64,000 bases of DNA from positions 124,001-188,000 of the forward strand of contig JAEILR010000007.1 in assembly GCA_016109435.1 (NCBI GenBank). The letters are read 5' to 3'. Within the stretch, counting starts at the first letter, position 1. Each line of letters opens with the position of its first letter. The notes under the pieces were generated by a model. That model had not been told where the DNA came from, did not search any database, and saw nothing but the letters and a program-made list of their open reading frames with translations. Both the position numbers and the translations under genes were made by a program. The stretch is from Methanomassiliicoccus sp. (GTDB lineage Archaea > Thermoplasmatota > Thermoplasmata > Methanomassiliicoccales > Methanomassiliicoccaceae). Of the stretch, positions 8,449 through 16,805 are shown piece after piece.

Positions 8449-8919
8449 ATGACGGCCATTACGTCCCGGGAGCTGGTCCGCAGAGACCTCCCCCAGGTGA
8501 TCAGCATCAGCAGGGAGAACATGGCCACCATAATCTTCACGTCGTGGGGGGTCGAATATCGCGACGAGGACCTCCTGCAGTTCCTGCTGGACCCGTCCGC
8601 CTTCACCGAGGTGCTGGAGGAGGACGGCAGGATCGTGGCCTATTACTCGGTGGAGGAGAGGAACGAGAACCTGTACATCAACTCCATCCAGGTGCAGAAA
8701 GGTCATCAGGGCCAGGGACTGGGGAGGGAGATGATGGAACGAATCGAGGCCCGGGCCCGGAGCGGAGGATTGAGGGGGATCGAGCTGTGGGTGCAGGTCA
8801 CCAACCGCTCGGCCATGGAGTTCTACCGCCACCTCGGCTACCACATGGTGTCCCGACAGGGCAACAACTACCTGATGCGGCTCCGTCTGGATCCCCGGGA
8901 GGGATGGAGGCTGGTGTGA
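8449..8919 (+). CDS. GNAT family N-acetyltransferase
   Basis: 156 residues with a single GNAT domain. The acetyl-CoA-binding loop is HQGQGLGREM near residue 88, preceded by the LYINSIQVQKG strand, with the C-terminal ATNRSAMEFYRHLGY-type signature (here VTNRSAMEFYRHLGYHMV). It is close to RimI-type protein N-terminal acetylases, but the substrate cannot be assigned. Its stop codon abuts the GTG of the next gene, so they form an operon. Confidence 0.88.
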   Translation: MTAITSRELVRRDLPQVISISRENMATIIFTSWGVEYRDEDLLQFLLDPSAFTEVLEEDGRIVAYYSVEERNENLYINSIQVQKGHQGQGLGREMMERIEARARSGGLRGIELWVQVTNRSAMEFYRHLGYHMVSRQGNNYLMRLRLDPREGWRLV

Positions 8920-9573
8920 GTGGGAGAGCTCATCGAGGACCCTTCGCTACGAGGCCGCAGGAGAGCGTTCAGGGACCGTGCCGAGGCCGGTGAGAGGATG
9001 GCGGGGCTCCTCGCTGGCGAGTCCCCCGAGATCGTCCTTGCCGACCCTCCCGGGGGCGTCCCCGTCGCCCTGGCGGTGTGCCGCACGCTCCGTCTGGTCT
9101 CGGGCGTGTTCCCCTCGGTGAGGATCATGGCCACGAACGGGGAGACGATCGGCGGCGCGGCCCCGGGAGGGACGCACATCGACCGGCGGGCGTCGGCCGG
9201 CCTTCCTCCCCGGGAGGTCCGCCGCCTCCGCCGGGAAGCACTGGCCGTTGTCCGGGCGACCATGTCGAGGTACGCCGCCAAGATTCCCGACGTGGGAGGG
9301 TCGTCGGTCCTCCTGGTGGTCGAGGAGGCTGATCCAAGCGCAGTGCTGGCGGCGGTGCGCGGCCTGCGGCTGGCGGGCGCGGCAAGGGTGATTTGCGGGA
9401 CCCCCTCCGCCACCCGCTCTGCCGTGCTGGACATCGTGAACAAGGTCGACGTCCTGTTATGCCCTAACGTGCGAGGCGACGCCGGCTATTCCGCCGGGGA
9501 CGCGTACTCGGAAGAAGAAGAGATCTCCCGGGAAGAGGCACTGAAGCTCTGGCAAGGGTTTGGCAGAGCGTAG
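8920..9573 (+). CDS. Phosphoribosyltransferase-like protein
   Basis: 217 residues from a GTG directly after the preceding TGA. The N-terminus FRDRAEAGERMAGLL matches the start of the ComF/PRTase-like family, in which a predicted type I phosphoribosyltransferase fold carries a short FxDRxxAG motif. ADPPGGVPVA and the central VLLVVEEADPSAVLAA strand correspond to the PRPP loop region, but a clean PRPP motif (four acidic/hydrophobic residues then TG) is degenerate. It may therefore bind nucleotides without the classic transferase chemistry. Ends in TAG, overlapping the unused early frame of the permease. Confidence 0.65.
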   Translation: MGELIEDPSLRGRRRAFRDRAEAGERMAGLLAGESPEIVLADPPGGVPVALAVCRTLRLVSGVFPSVRIMATNGETIGGAAPGGTHIDRRASAGLPPREVRRLRREALAVVRATMSRYAAKIPDVGGSSVLLVVEEADPSAVLAAVRGLRLAGAARVICGTPSATRSAVLDIVNKVDVLLCPNVRGDAGYSAGDAYSEEEEISREEALKLWQGFGRA

Positions 9574-9622
9574 AATATTACAAATCCTTATCAGGCTGTA
9601 TCCATTTCCAGCGAAGCACCCT

Positions 9623-11881
9623 ATGACCGATGAGCAGACCGTTCGGACCAGCGAGGTTGAGGTCACCCTCAGTCGGGACCTCGGTCTGGCCGAGGTCCTC
9701 ATGATCGGCCTGGGGCCCAACATCGGTTCCACCATCTTCCTCCTGATCGGAGCGGCCACGGGGATCGCCGGTCCGGCAATAATACTGGCGCTCATCCTGA
9801 ACTTCTTCGTCACCCTGACCACCGCGGCCTCCTATGCCGAGCTGTCCAGCGCCTTTCCCGAGACCGGCGGGGGTTACCTCTGGATCAAGGAAGGACTGTT
9901 TCCCCCGTTCGGCTTCTTGGGGGGATGGATGTCCTGGGTGGGCCACTGCGTGGCCTGCGCCGTCTACGCCCTGGGCTTCGGCCTGGGCGTCGAGCTCCTG
10001 ATGACCCAGTACGGACTGGGCTTCTTCGGCCTGGACCCGGCCACGGTGCAGAAGCTGTTCGCGGTCATCATCGCCGTGGCGTTCTGCTACATGAACTACC
10101 GGGGGGTCAAGGGGGCCGGCCGCTCCGAACTCTTGGTGTCCACCTTCCTCATCGGCATCATCGTGCTGTATTGCGCGTTCGCGGTCGCATGGCTGCTGGG
10201 CGACCCCGCCCCGGTAAGCGACAGCTTCACCCCCTTCCTGCCCAACGGCTACCTCTCCATCGCAGTGTCCATGGCCTTCACCTTCATGATCTTCGAAGGC
10301 TACGAGGTGGTGGCCCAGACCGGGGAGGAGGCTAAGGACCCCCACCGCACCGTGCCCCGGGCGATGTATCTGTGCATCATCATCAGCACCTGCCTGTTCC
10401 TGGCGGTCACCGTGTTCACCATCGCGGTGATGGGATGGGAGGTCGTGGCGGCGGGGAACGAGCACGCCATCGCCCAGACCGCGGACCGTATCGTCCCCGT
10501 CCTCGGCGCGGCCCTGATCTCCCTGGGGATGGTGGTCGGCTCGGTGGCGGCGGTGAACTCCATCATCTTCTCCACCTCCCGGGTGTCGTTCTCCATGGGC
10601 CGGGACGGCAATCTGCCGCCGGCGTTCGGAAAACTGCATCCGAAGAACCACACGCCGGTCATGGCCATCGTGGTGAGCGGCATCATCATCATAATGATGC
10701 TGCTGTTCCTGGACATCACCAGGGTGGCCACCTTCGCTGACGTGCTGATCCTCATGCTTTTCATCCTGGTCAACGTGGCGGCGCTGAGGTTGCGGAGGAA
10801 GAAGCCGGAAGCGTTCAAAGACTACCTCACTCCCTTCTTCCCCGTCCTCCCGCTTGTCGCCATCGCCGCCAAGATGTTCCTGGCGATATCGATCTTCAGC
10901 TACGACGTCGTGGCCTGGTACCTTGCGCTGGCGGTCATCTTCGCCGGCCTGCTGGTCCACTACTTCGTCAAGGGCAAGGAGGAGATCGAGCGGTACCTGC
11001 CCCCCGCCCCCTCGGTCCTCAGCGAGGAGGCCAAGGCCCGCTACCGGGTGCTGATCCCGGTGGACGATCCCCGGAACGAGGGTCTCATCGACCTGGCGGT
11101 CACCCTGACCGCCAAGTACGACGGCGAGATCCTGCTGACCAACGTGGTGGAGGTGCCCAACAGCGTCCCCCTGAGCGCGGTGGAGAAGAAGCGGGTGGAC
11201 GAGCGCAAGAAGGTGCTGCAGAAGCTGCAGGAGTACGCCGAGCTGAGAGGGATAAAGACCAGGGCCATCGTGCTGGTGTCCCACGACGTGGTGGCCAGCA
11301 TCATCGACGCGGCCAAGGAGCACCACGTCAACGCCATCATCGTGGGGTGGAAGGGATATACCAATACTCAGAAGCGGGTCCTCGGCCGCAAGCTCGACGA
11401 CATCGTGAGGCAGACGCCCTGCGATATCATGGTCCTGAAGGCCGAGGGGAAGCTGCGTCTGGACAAGATCATGGTCCTCTCCGGCGGGCTGTGGCACGTG
11501 AGCAAGGCCACCGAGGTGGCGGCGGACATCGCCCAGATGAACGATTCCCGGGTCACCATCCTCAACGTGATCGTCAACGAGCGCTACCTGGTGCGCGCCG
11601 CGGAGTACTCCAGGCGGCTGAAGATGATCGTGGAGTCGAGGAACGTGCCGGTGATCGTGAAGGAGATTCACCCCGAGAACCTGGTCGGCGGGGTAGTGGC
11701 CGAGTCCCTGGAGACCAACCTCCTGGTCATCGGCTCTTCGGCGGTCAAGCGCTGGGACCAATTCGCCTTCGGGGCCATCCAGGACGTCATCGCCAAGAAC
11801 GCCAAGTGCCCGGTGCTGGTGTACCGCAGGGTAGCCCCGGGAACGCCTGATGCTCCCGGCGCCATACTGGAAGAGGAGTGA
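9623..11881 (+). CDS. APC-family permease with two C-terminal universal stress (Usp) domains
   Basis: 752 residues from the ATG at 9623. The first 440 residues are an amino acid/polyamine/organocation permease with about twelve hydrophobic segments, including the first-helix motif GLGPNIGSTIFLLIG and FTFMIFEGYEVVAQTGEEAK. Residues 472-605 and 611-740 are two UspA-like domains, the second with the nucleotide-loop pattern VIGSSAVKRWDQFAFGAIQD. Such fusions are known in archaea and suggest nucleotide- or stress-controlled amino acid uptake; the substrate is unknown. An in-frame ATG at 9560 was rejected because it lies inside the previous gene. Confidence 0.9.
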   Translation: MTDEQTVRTSEVEVTLSRDLGLAEVLMIGLGPNIGSTIFLLIGAATGIAGPAIILALILNFFVTLTTAASYAELSSAFPETGGGYLWIKEGLFPPFGFLGGWMSWVGHCVACAVYALGFGLGVELLMTQYGLGFFGLDPATVQKLFAVIIAVAFCYMNYRGVKGAGRSELLVSTFLIGIIVLYCAFAVAWLLGDPAPVSDSFTPFLPNGYLSIAVSMAFTFMIFEGYEVVAQTGEEAKDPHRTVPRAMYLCIIISTCLFLAVTVFTIAVMGWEVVAAGNEHAIAQTADRIVPVLGAALISLGMVVGSVAAVNSIIFSTSRVSFSMGRDGNLPPAFGKLHPKNHTPVMAIVVSGIIIIMMLLFLDITRVATFADVLILMLFILVNVAALRLRRKKPEAFKDYLTPFFPVLPLVAIAAKMFLAISIFSYDVVAWYLALAVIFAGLLVHYFVKGKEEIERYLPPAPSVLSEEAKARYRVLIPVDDPRNEGLIDLAVTLTAKYDGEILLTNVVEVPNSVPLSAVEKKRVDERKKVLQKLQEYAELRGIKTRAIVLVSHDVVASIIDAAKEHHVNAIIVGWKGYTNTQKRVLGRKLDDIVRQTPCDIMVLKAEGKLRLDKIMVLSGGLWHVSKATEVAADIAQMNDSRVTILNVIVNERYLVRAAEYSRRLKMIVESRNVPVIVKEIHPENLVGGVVAESLETNLLVIGSSAVKRWDQFAFGAIQDVIAKNAKCPVLVYRRVAPGTPDAPGAILEEE

Positions 11882-12823
11882 TCAGCCCACCGCGGTGGCC
11901 AGCTCGTCGATGAGCAGGTCCGCGGCATCCGTCGGTATCCTCGCGCCGGCGCTCGAGCGGTGGCCTCCGCCCTCCACGCCGTGCTCGCCAGTGAACCTGG
12001 AGATGAACCGCCCCAGGTCCAGGTCCCCGCCTCCGCAGGAGCGGAGGGAGACGATGGAGCATCCCCGGGCGTCGTACATGAACATCGCGTACCCGCATCC
12101 CCGCTCCCGAGCCGCCTCGGTGAGGGCCATGGAACCGAAGCCGTGCAGCGACGACCGCCCGAAGCGCATGTCCAGGACCGCGAGGCCGCCGTGCACGGAG
12201 AGCCCTTCGCGGGCCCGCTGGACCGCCCGTTCCCATCTGCCGCCGGCCACCATCGCCTCGTAGCGCCGCCGTATCTCCGGGACCTCGGACGGCCAGGAGC
12301 CGTCGGACATCGACCGCGCGGCGAGAATTCGGAAGCGATCATCCTCGATGTTGTGGCGCCAGGCGAAATCCAGGACCCTGGCCTCGGCCCTCAGCGTTTC
12401 CGCCCCGTAGGCGGTTATGGTCTCCGCTAGCGGGCCGCTCTCCCCCCGCTCGTAGAGGTCGGCCAATGCCACCGCCGGGGCCGGCCGGGGGCTCGATCCT
12501 AGATAGTAGTGGAGAACGCCCGCGGCGCTCCTTCCGGTGTCGATGGTGCACCGGGGAGCAGCGATGTCGGTGGGATGGTGGTCCACCAGCTCCGTCCTGG
12601 AATCCGCTTCCATCTCCACCGCCAGGCGGGGGGTGAGGGGGATATCGGCCAGGAGTATCCTGGCGGAAGCGCGATCGGACCTCAGCTCCCGTAAGGCGTG
12701 GTGCGGGGAACTGACGAAGGTGACCTCCCCTGAGGGAAAACGATCTAGGAAGACAGCGGCGCAGGCGATCCCGTCCAGGTTGCCCCGGGTGACCATCTTG
12801 GTGGCCGCGACGGCTCGTTCCAT
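11882..12823 (-). CDS. DHH/DHHA1 family phosphoesterase
   Basis: 313 residues. The N-terminal DHH domain shows GNLDGIACAAVF and the hallmark LVDHHPTD near residue 80; the C-terminal DHHA1 domain shows GVEGGGHRSSAGARIP. The family hydrolyses cyclic dinucleotides, short oligonucleotides (nanoRNase) or pAp, with manganese. The first Asp motif is reduced (NLDG instead of DxDG), as in several archaeal members. It converges tail to tail with the permease, the two stop codons abutting at 11879-11884. Confidence 0.85.
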   Translation of the reverse strand: MERAVAATKMVTRGNLDGIACAAVFLDRFPSGEVTFVSSPHHALRELRSDRASARILLADIPLTPRLAVEMEADSRTELVDHHPTDIAAPRCTIDTGRSAAGVLHYYLGSSPRPAPAVALADLYERGESGPLAETITAYGAETLRAEARVLDFAWRHNIEDDRFRILAARSMSDGSWPSEVPEIRRRYEAMVAGGRWERAVQRAREGLSVHGGLAVLDMRFGRSSLHGFGSMALTEAARERGCGYAMFMYDARGCSIVSLRSCGGGDLDLGRFISRFTGEHGVEGGGHRSSAGARIPTDAADLLIDELATAVG

Positions 12824-13078
12824 TATCCATGGCCAGAACGAAGGAGGTTATGAACGTCAGGACCCCATTATCAAATCAGATATCTGTATGGTGGCCGCCC
12901 TGTCCCCTAGGCCATCTGGACGTTGTGCTGGCGGTGGTTCATCCTGGATAATCGGAGCCCAGCTTTCAATTACCCCCCGCCCCATCGCCCGCCGTGGACG
13001 GGAGGGCAGCGACCGCAGCCTCACTGTACCGCCATCGGCTATGCGGCGGCGAACGCTCGGTGATGACCGGAGACGATG

Positions 13079-13813
13079 ATGACTGATACGATCTATCACC
13101 AAGCGGGGGCAGCGACGCCCATCGCCGGGAACGACCTGGAGACCGCCTTCAAGGCCGTGGGGACAAGGTTCGGTTACGACGAGGTGCGGGTGGACTACGC
13201 CTCCTACAAGGAGTTCAAGAGCACCTGGAGGAGATGCGGGACGAAGATATCGTTCGAAGTGTCCGATTACCTTCGCAACGCCCCGCTGGAGGTCCTGGTG
13301 GACTTCGCCCATGCGCTGTACGAGAGGATCGAGCGGCGCAGCTCGGTGTGCCATTACTCCGACCGCCTGAAGGCCTACCTGGAGTCGGACGTGTTCGTCG
13401 GAAGGAACCAGGCGACCTACGTCAAGAGGAGCAGGAACCTGACCCGGAGCCCCCGGGGCCGGCACCTGGACCTGAGGGAGACCTACGAGGCCCTGGTGGC
13501 CAGGGGAATGGTGCCGCCGTCGGAGGGCGCATCGCTCAACTGGACCAGGAGCGAGAATCGCATGAGGGTCGGCTACTGCAGCGTGCTCATGCGGGTGGTG
13601 GCCATATCCTCCCTGCTGGACAACGAGAAGGTGCCGGACTTCGTCCCCGAGTACGTCCTGTACCACGAGCTGCTGCACCTCGACGACGGCCTGTCGGAGG
13701 GCAGGAGGCACCATACCCCGGAGTTCCGGCTCCGGGAGCGGCAGCACCCCCAATGGCGGGAGTCGGAGGATTGGCTCAAGCGGCTGGCGGCCCGCCGGGT
13801 CGACCTCGCGTGA
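13079..13813 (+). CDS. SprT-like zinc metalloprotease domain protein
   Basis: 244 residues. The C-terminal part contains the zinc motif VLYHELLHLDDG (HExxH) and a downstream HHTPEFRLRERQHP supplying the third ligand, as in the SprT-like family related to Spartan/Wss1 proteases that digest DNA-protein crosslinks. The N-terminal 120 residues are charged and not recognised. The second of two tandem ATGs (13076, 13079) is preferred because of GGAG spacing. Direct evidence for a role in crosslink repair is lacking. Confidence 0.8.
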   Translation: MTDTIYHQAGAATPIAGNDLETAFKAVGTRFGYDEVRVDYASYKEFKSTWRRCGTKISFEVSDYLRNAPLEVLVDFAHALYERIERRSSVCHYSDRLKAYLESDVFVGRNQATYVKRSRNLTRSPRGRHLDLRETYEALVARGMVPPSEGASLNWTRSENRMRVGYCSVLMRVVAISSLLDNEKVPDFVPEYVLYHELLHLDDGLSEGRRHHTPEFRLRERQHPQWRESEDWLKRLAARRVDLA

Positions 13814-13840
13814 TCGGCGGCCGGCCCGGGGACCTCATCC

Positions 13841-13850
13841 TATTTTTATT
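13841..13850 (+). promoter_or_regulatory. TATA box of the YhaM-like gene
   Basis: TATTTTTATT is centred 26 bases before the GTG at 13873. It decides that start and indicates a leaderless messenger. Confidence 0.65.
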
Positions 13851-13872
13851 CCCTGCCCCATCTCCCTCCGAG

Positions 13873-14862
13873 GTGCGAGAGTTGGGGCAGGATCGTTTAT
13901 GGGTCAGCGATATCGGGACCAAGGGGATGGGGGTCGATGAGGTTTATGCCGTACGGAGGAAGGACCCGCCCCGCAAGGGGAAGAGGGCAAACTTCTTCTT
14001 CGGGGTCACCGTCGGCGATGCCAGCGGGGACATCAAGGTCAACTACTGGGGCAACGGGGACGAGGGCATGGTGCGCCGGACCTTCGATTCCATCCGCGAG
14101 GGCTCCATGGTGCGGGTCAAGGGCACCAGCGACTCGTTCAACGATACCATGGTGGTCCAGGTGAACCTGGGGAACGGCGACCTGCTGGTGGAGGCCAAGG
14201 AGGGCGACTACGACCTCGCCGACTTCGTGCCCTGCTCCGAGCGCGACCCCGAGGAGATGTTCGCCGAGCTGCAGGATATCATCACCCGCGTCACCGACCC
14301 CAACATCCAGTCGATGTTCGCCAGGATGTTCGGCGATCCCGCCTTCGTCCGCAAGTTCAAGTCCGCCCCCGCCTCGGTGTCCTACCACTGCTCCTGGGTC
14401 GGCGGCCTGTTGGAGCATACCCTCAACGTCACCCGCTCCTGCGACCTCATCTCCCGCCTGTATCCGGAGCTGGACAGGGACCTCCTGCTGGCGTCGGCCG
14501 TGCTTCACGACATCGGCAAGGTCAACTGCTACTCGGTCACCACCACCATCGCCGAGTCGGTGGAGGGGCGGCTCAAGGGGCACATCGTCATCGGGGCCCA
14601 GATGGTCGAGGAGGCCTGCCGGGAGTGCGGCTCCTTCCCCGACACCCTCAGGAACAAGCTGGTCCACATGGTCCTGGCCAGTCACGGGAGCCTGGACAAG
14701 GGCTCGCCCGCCGTGCCGGCCATACCGGAGGCGCTGGCGCTGAACTTCGCCGACGAGATGGACGCTAAGCTGGAGCGTTTCATCCGGGCCCGGGACAACG
14801 GAGGTCCGGAGGACCACTTCTTCCTGGACCGCCAGCTGGGGATCAAGGTTTATCTGGGCTAG
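13873..14862 (+). CDS. YhaM-like 3'-5' exoribonuclease (OB-fold plus HD domain)
   Basis: 329 residues from GTG 13873. Residues 1-100 form an OB/tRNA anticodon-type nucleic-acid-binding fold (FFFGVTVGDASGDIKVNYWG). Residues 150-330 form an HD hydrolase domain, with HCSWVGGLLEHTLNV, the metal-binding LHDIGKV and a later LASHGSLDKGSP. This architecture is that of YhaM/CBF1, which trims RNA and DNA 3' ends with manganese. The longer frame starting at 13234 is a shadow of the protease gene and was trimmed. Its TAG stop overlaps the TAG stop of the converging methyltransferase gene in a shared CTAG. Confidence 0.87.
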   Translation: MRELGQDRLWVSDIGTKGMGVDEVYAVRRKDPPRKGKRANFFFGVTVGDASGDIKVNYWGNGDEGMVRRTFDSIREGSMVRVKGTSDSFNDTMVVQVNLGNGDLLVEAKEGDYDLADFVPCSERDPEEMFAELQDIITRVTDPNIQSMFARMFGDPAFVRKFKSAPASVSYHCSWVGGLLEHTLNVTRSCDLISRLYPELDRDLLLASAVLHDIGKVNCYSVTTTIAESVEGRLKGHIVIGAQMVEEACRECGSFPDTLRNKLVHMVLASHGSLDKGSPAVPAIPEALALNFADEMDAKLERFIRARDNGGPEDHFFLDRQLGIKVYLG

Positions 14863-15434
14863 GGCCGTCTCATCATGATCGAGTAGTACGATCTGGTCGC
14901 CCCGTTCTCCCACCCAGAGGTCTCCTCCACCCTCATGACCGTGAACGGCGGTTCGAAGGCCGCCCGGGCGTTCTGCTTGGTGAAGCATCCCCTGACGCTG
15001 TCCTTGAACGAGGGGACCACGGCCACGAAGATCCCCTCGGGACGGAGCACCCTCATGATCTCCGCCAGGAACAGGTCCCGCTCCTCGCCCTTCAGCGAAG
15101 TGTAGGTCCGCGGATCAAAGACCATGTCGAACTCCCCGGGATGGAACGGCATCTTGGTCGGTTCGGTGGAGTACAGCTGTACCTTCGCCTGCATCTCGTC
15201 CACCCGTCGGCGGGCGATCTCCAGCTCTCCGGGATAGAACCCCACCAGGGCCACGGCGTATCCGGACTGGGCCAGGAACAGGGCGTCGATGCCGTTGTCG
15301 TTGCTCAGGTCCAGCGCCCGTCCTGACGGCAGCATCCTGGACGCCACCGCCTCGATGAGGGCCTCGTTCGGCCGGTACTCTCCTACCTCGTTGTCCTGCA
15401 ACCGACGGTCCAAATACATCCTTTCCTGGGTCAT
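14859..15434 (-). CDS. SAM-dependent class I methyltransferase
   Basis: 191 residues from ATG 15434. The Rossmann core is visible: ALDLSNDNGIDALFLAQSG (motif I, with the usual GxGxG reduced to SNDNG), LVGFYPGELEIARRRV (motif II), FDMVFDPRTYTSL (motif IV) and IMRVLRPEGIFVAVVPS (motif VI). This is a stand-alone methyltransferase of the type that methylates small molecules, and the substrate is unknown. A TATA box at 15468-15473 places the transcription start about ten bases before this ATG, so the TTG eight codons upstream is less likely. Stop TAG. Confidence 0.82.
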   Translation of the reverse strand: MTQERMYLDRRLQDNEVGEYRPNEALIEAVASRMLPSGRALDLSNDNGIDALFLAQSGYAVALVGFYPGELEIARRRVDEMQAKVQLYSTEPTKMPFHPGEFDMVFDPRTYTSLKGEERDLFLAEIMRVLRPEGIFVAVVPSFKDSVRGCFTKQNARAAFEPPFTVMRVEETSGWENGATRSYYSIMMRRP

Positions 15435-15905
15435 GGGTGATCGGTATTCAGTTGTCAACGGGAGGGGTATAAACCTTGCCGGACATGCGGCGTTAGGAGC
15501 GCTCGCGGCGGTACCGCGGTGGTGAAAATGATCAGAGAGAACGGATGAATTGTCCCCCGAGCCCTAACAGATTGGTTCATGGACGGCGTATGCCTATTCT
15601 CCCCACACTGACCCAGGCCGGGGGTTTGTTGTCGCGCGTCGGGGTTGTTTCCCATTCATGACCCGATGTCACATCGTTGTTCATGGAAAGACCCATAGTA
15701 ACGACGCTCTGTGCGCCCCCAGCATGCAAGGGGATTCACGGATCGTCCCCGGTCTCTGAGAGCATACGAACCATGGTTAGCTTGCACTTAAGCATTTCCC
15801 CCGTGCCGTCTCGTCACCACCGCACCAGCGCTCGCTTCGCCCTGAGGGGACCGATTATGCAAAAACTGGGAAGATATATGTACGCTGCGATGGCATCCTC
15901 AATAG
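15435..15905. other. 471-base gap between divergent genes, no gene recognised
   Basis: The gap contains the TATA box of the methyltransferase at the left and that of the DUF72 gene at the right (AAGATATATG, 15871-15880). Between them, 15490-15860 has only short shadow frames without ribosome binding sites. Some small inverted repeats are present, for example GGGGA/TCCCC around 15732-15752. No tRNA, C/D-box or SRP-like pattern was seen. It may hold an unannotated RNA. Confidence 0.5.
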
Positions 15906-16805
15906 GTGCCCGTGCTGATTGGTCTTAGCGGATGGTCTTACGAGGATTGGGTGGGGAGGTTCTATCCAGTCAACCTTGCCAGGAAGAAGGAGGAGTGGCT
16001 ACGTTACTATTCCTCATATTTCAGCACGGTGGAGATCAACAGCACCTTCTATCGCCCGCCCAACGAGTTCCTGGTCAACGGCTGGATCAAGAAGGGTTCC
16101 GGACTGAAGGGCTTCGAGTACTCGGTCAAGATGCCCTCCCAGGTGACCCATGAGGCGCTGGTGAGGAAGGAGGGGACCAAGGCCGGGGTGATGGCCACGG
16201 CGTTCGAGGAGACCTGCGTAGCCCCCCTGGCCCGGAACAAGCTGCTGGGGGCAGCATTGCTGCAGCTGTCTCCGGGGTTCCACAACGATGAGGGGTCGAG
16301 GAGGGCCCTGGAGGAAACGCTGTCGATGCTGGATACCGAAAAATACCACTACGCGGTGGAGTTCCGCCACCGTTCCTGGCTTGACGACCCCGGAGGCCTG
16401 GACCACCGCACGTTCGAGATTCTGTCCTCCCGCAACGTCGCCAACGTCATGGTCGACGGCCCCGGTTTCCCGTTGGTGATGGAGTCCACCGCCGACCATG
16501 GGTACGTGCGCCTCCACGGCCGCAACGCGGACATCTGGTCCGGGGAGGACCGGGAGGAGGACCTCCGCCAGAGCCGGTACGACTACCTTTACACCCATGA
16601 GGAGATCGAGGAGTGGGAGGAACGCATAAACCAGCTGAAGGACCGCCTCTCCCCGCTCAGGGTGTACTTCAACAACAACGAGAAGGCCAAGGGCGTGAAG
16701 AACGCGCTCCAGCTGATGGACATGCTGGGCATCCATCACAAGGAGAAGGACATCCCGGTGCAGGAGCAGGCCAGTCTAAAAGGCTTTCTCATGGCCGGGC
16801 GATGA
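15906..16805 (+). CDS. DUF72 (YecE-like) TIM-barrel protein
   Basis: 299 residues. The N-terminal IGLSGWSYEDWVGRFYP and WLRYYSSYFSTVEINSTFYR are the DUF72 signature, with YHYAVEFRHRSWLDD and HGYVRLHGRN later. The fold is a TIM barrel and the biochemical role is unknown. The start is GTG 15906; a TATA box centred at 15876 makes a nearly leaderless messenger. The ORF overlaps the next gene by four bases (ATGA), so it is the first gene of an operon with the acyl-CoA synthetase. Confidence 0.9.
   Translation: MPVLIGLSGWSYEDWVGRFYPVNLARKKEEWLRYYSSYFSTVEINSTFYRPPNEFLVNGWIKKGSGLKGFEYSVKMPSQVTHEALVRKEGTKAGVMATAFEETCVAPLARNKLLGAALLQLSPGFHNDEGSRRALEETLSMLDTEKYHYAVEFRHRSWLDDPGGLDHRTFEILSSRNVANVMVDGPGFPLVMESTADHGYVRLHGRNADIWSGEDREEDLRQSRYDYLYTHEEIEEWEERINQLKDRLSPLRVYFNNNEKAKGVKNALQLMDMLGIHHKEKDIPVQEQASLKGFLMAGR

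Noticed and set aside
9578-11761. 727-residue minus-strand frame opposite the permease-Usp gene
   Set aside because: Antisense shadow with abundant Asp, His and Gly and no domain.
13234-13872. N-terminal 213 residues of the frame ending at 14862
   Set aside because: They overlap the SprT-like gene in another frame; the TATA box and leaderless GTG at 13873 fit the family start.
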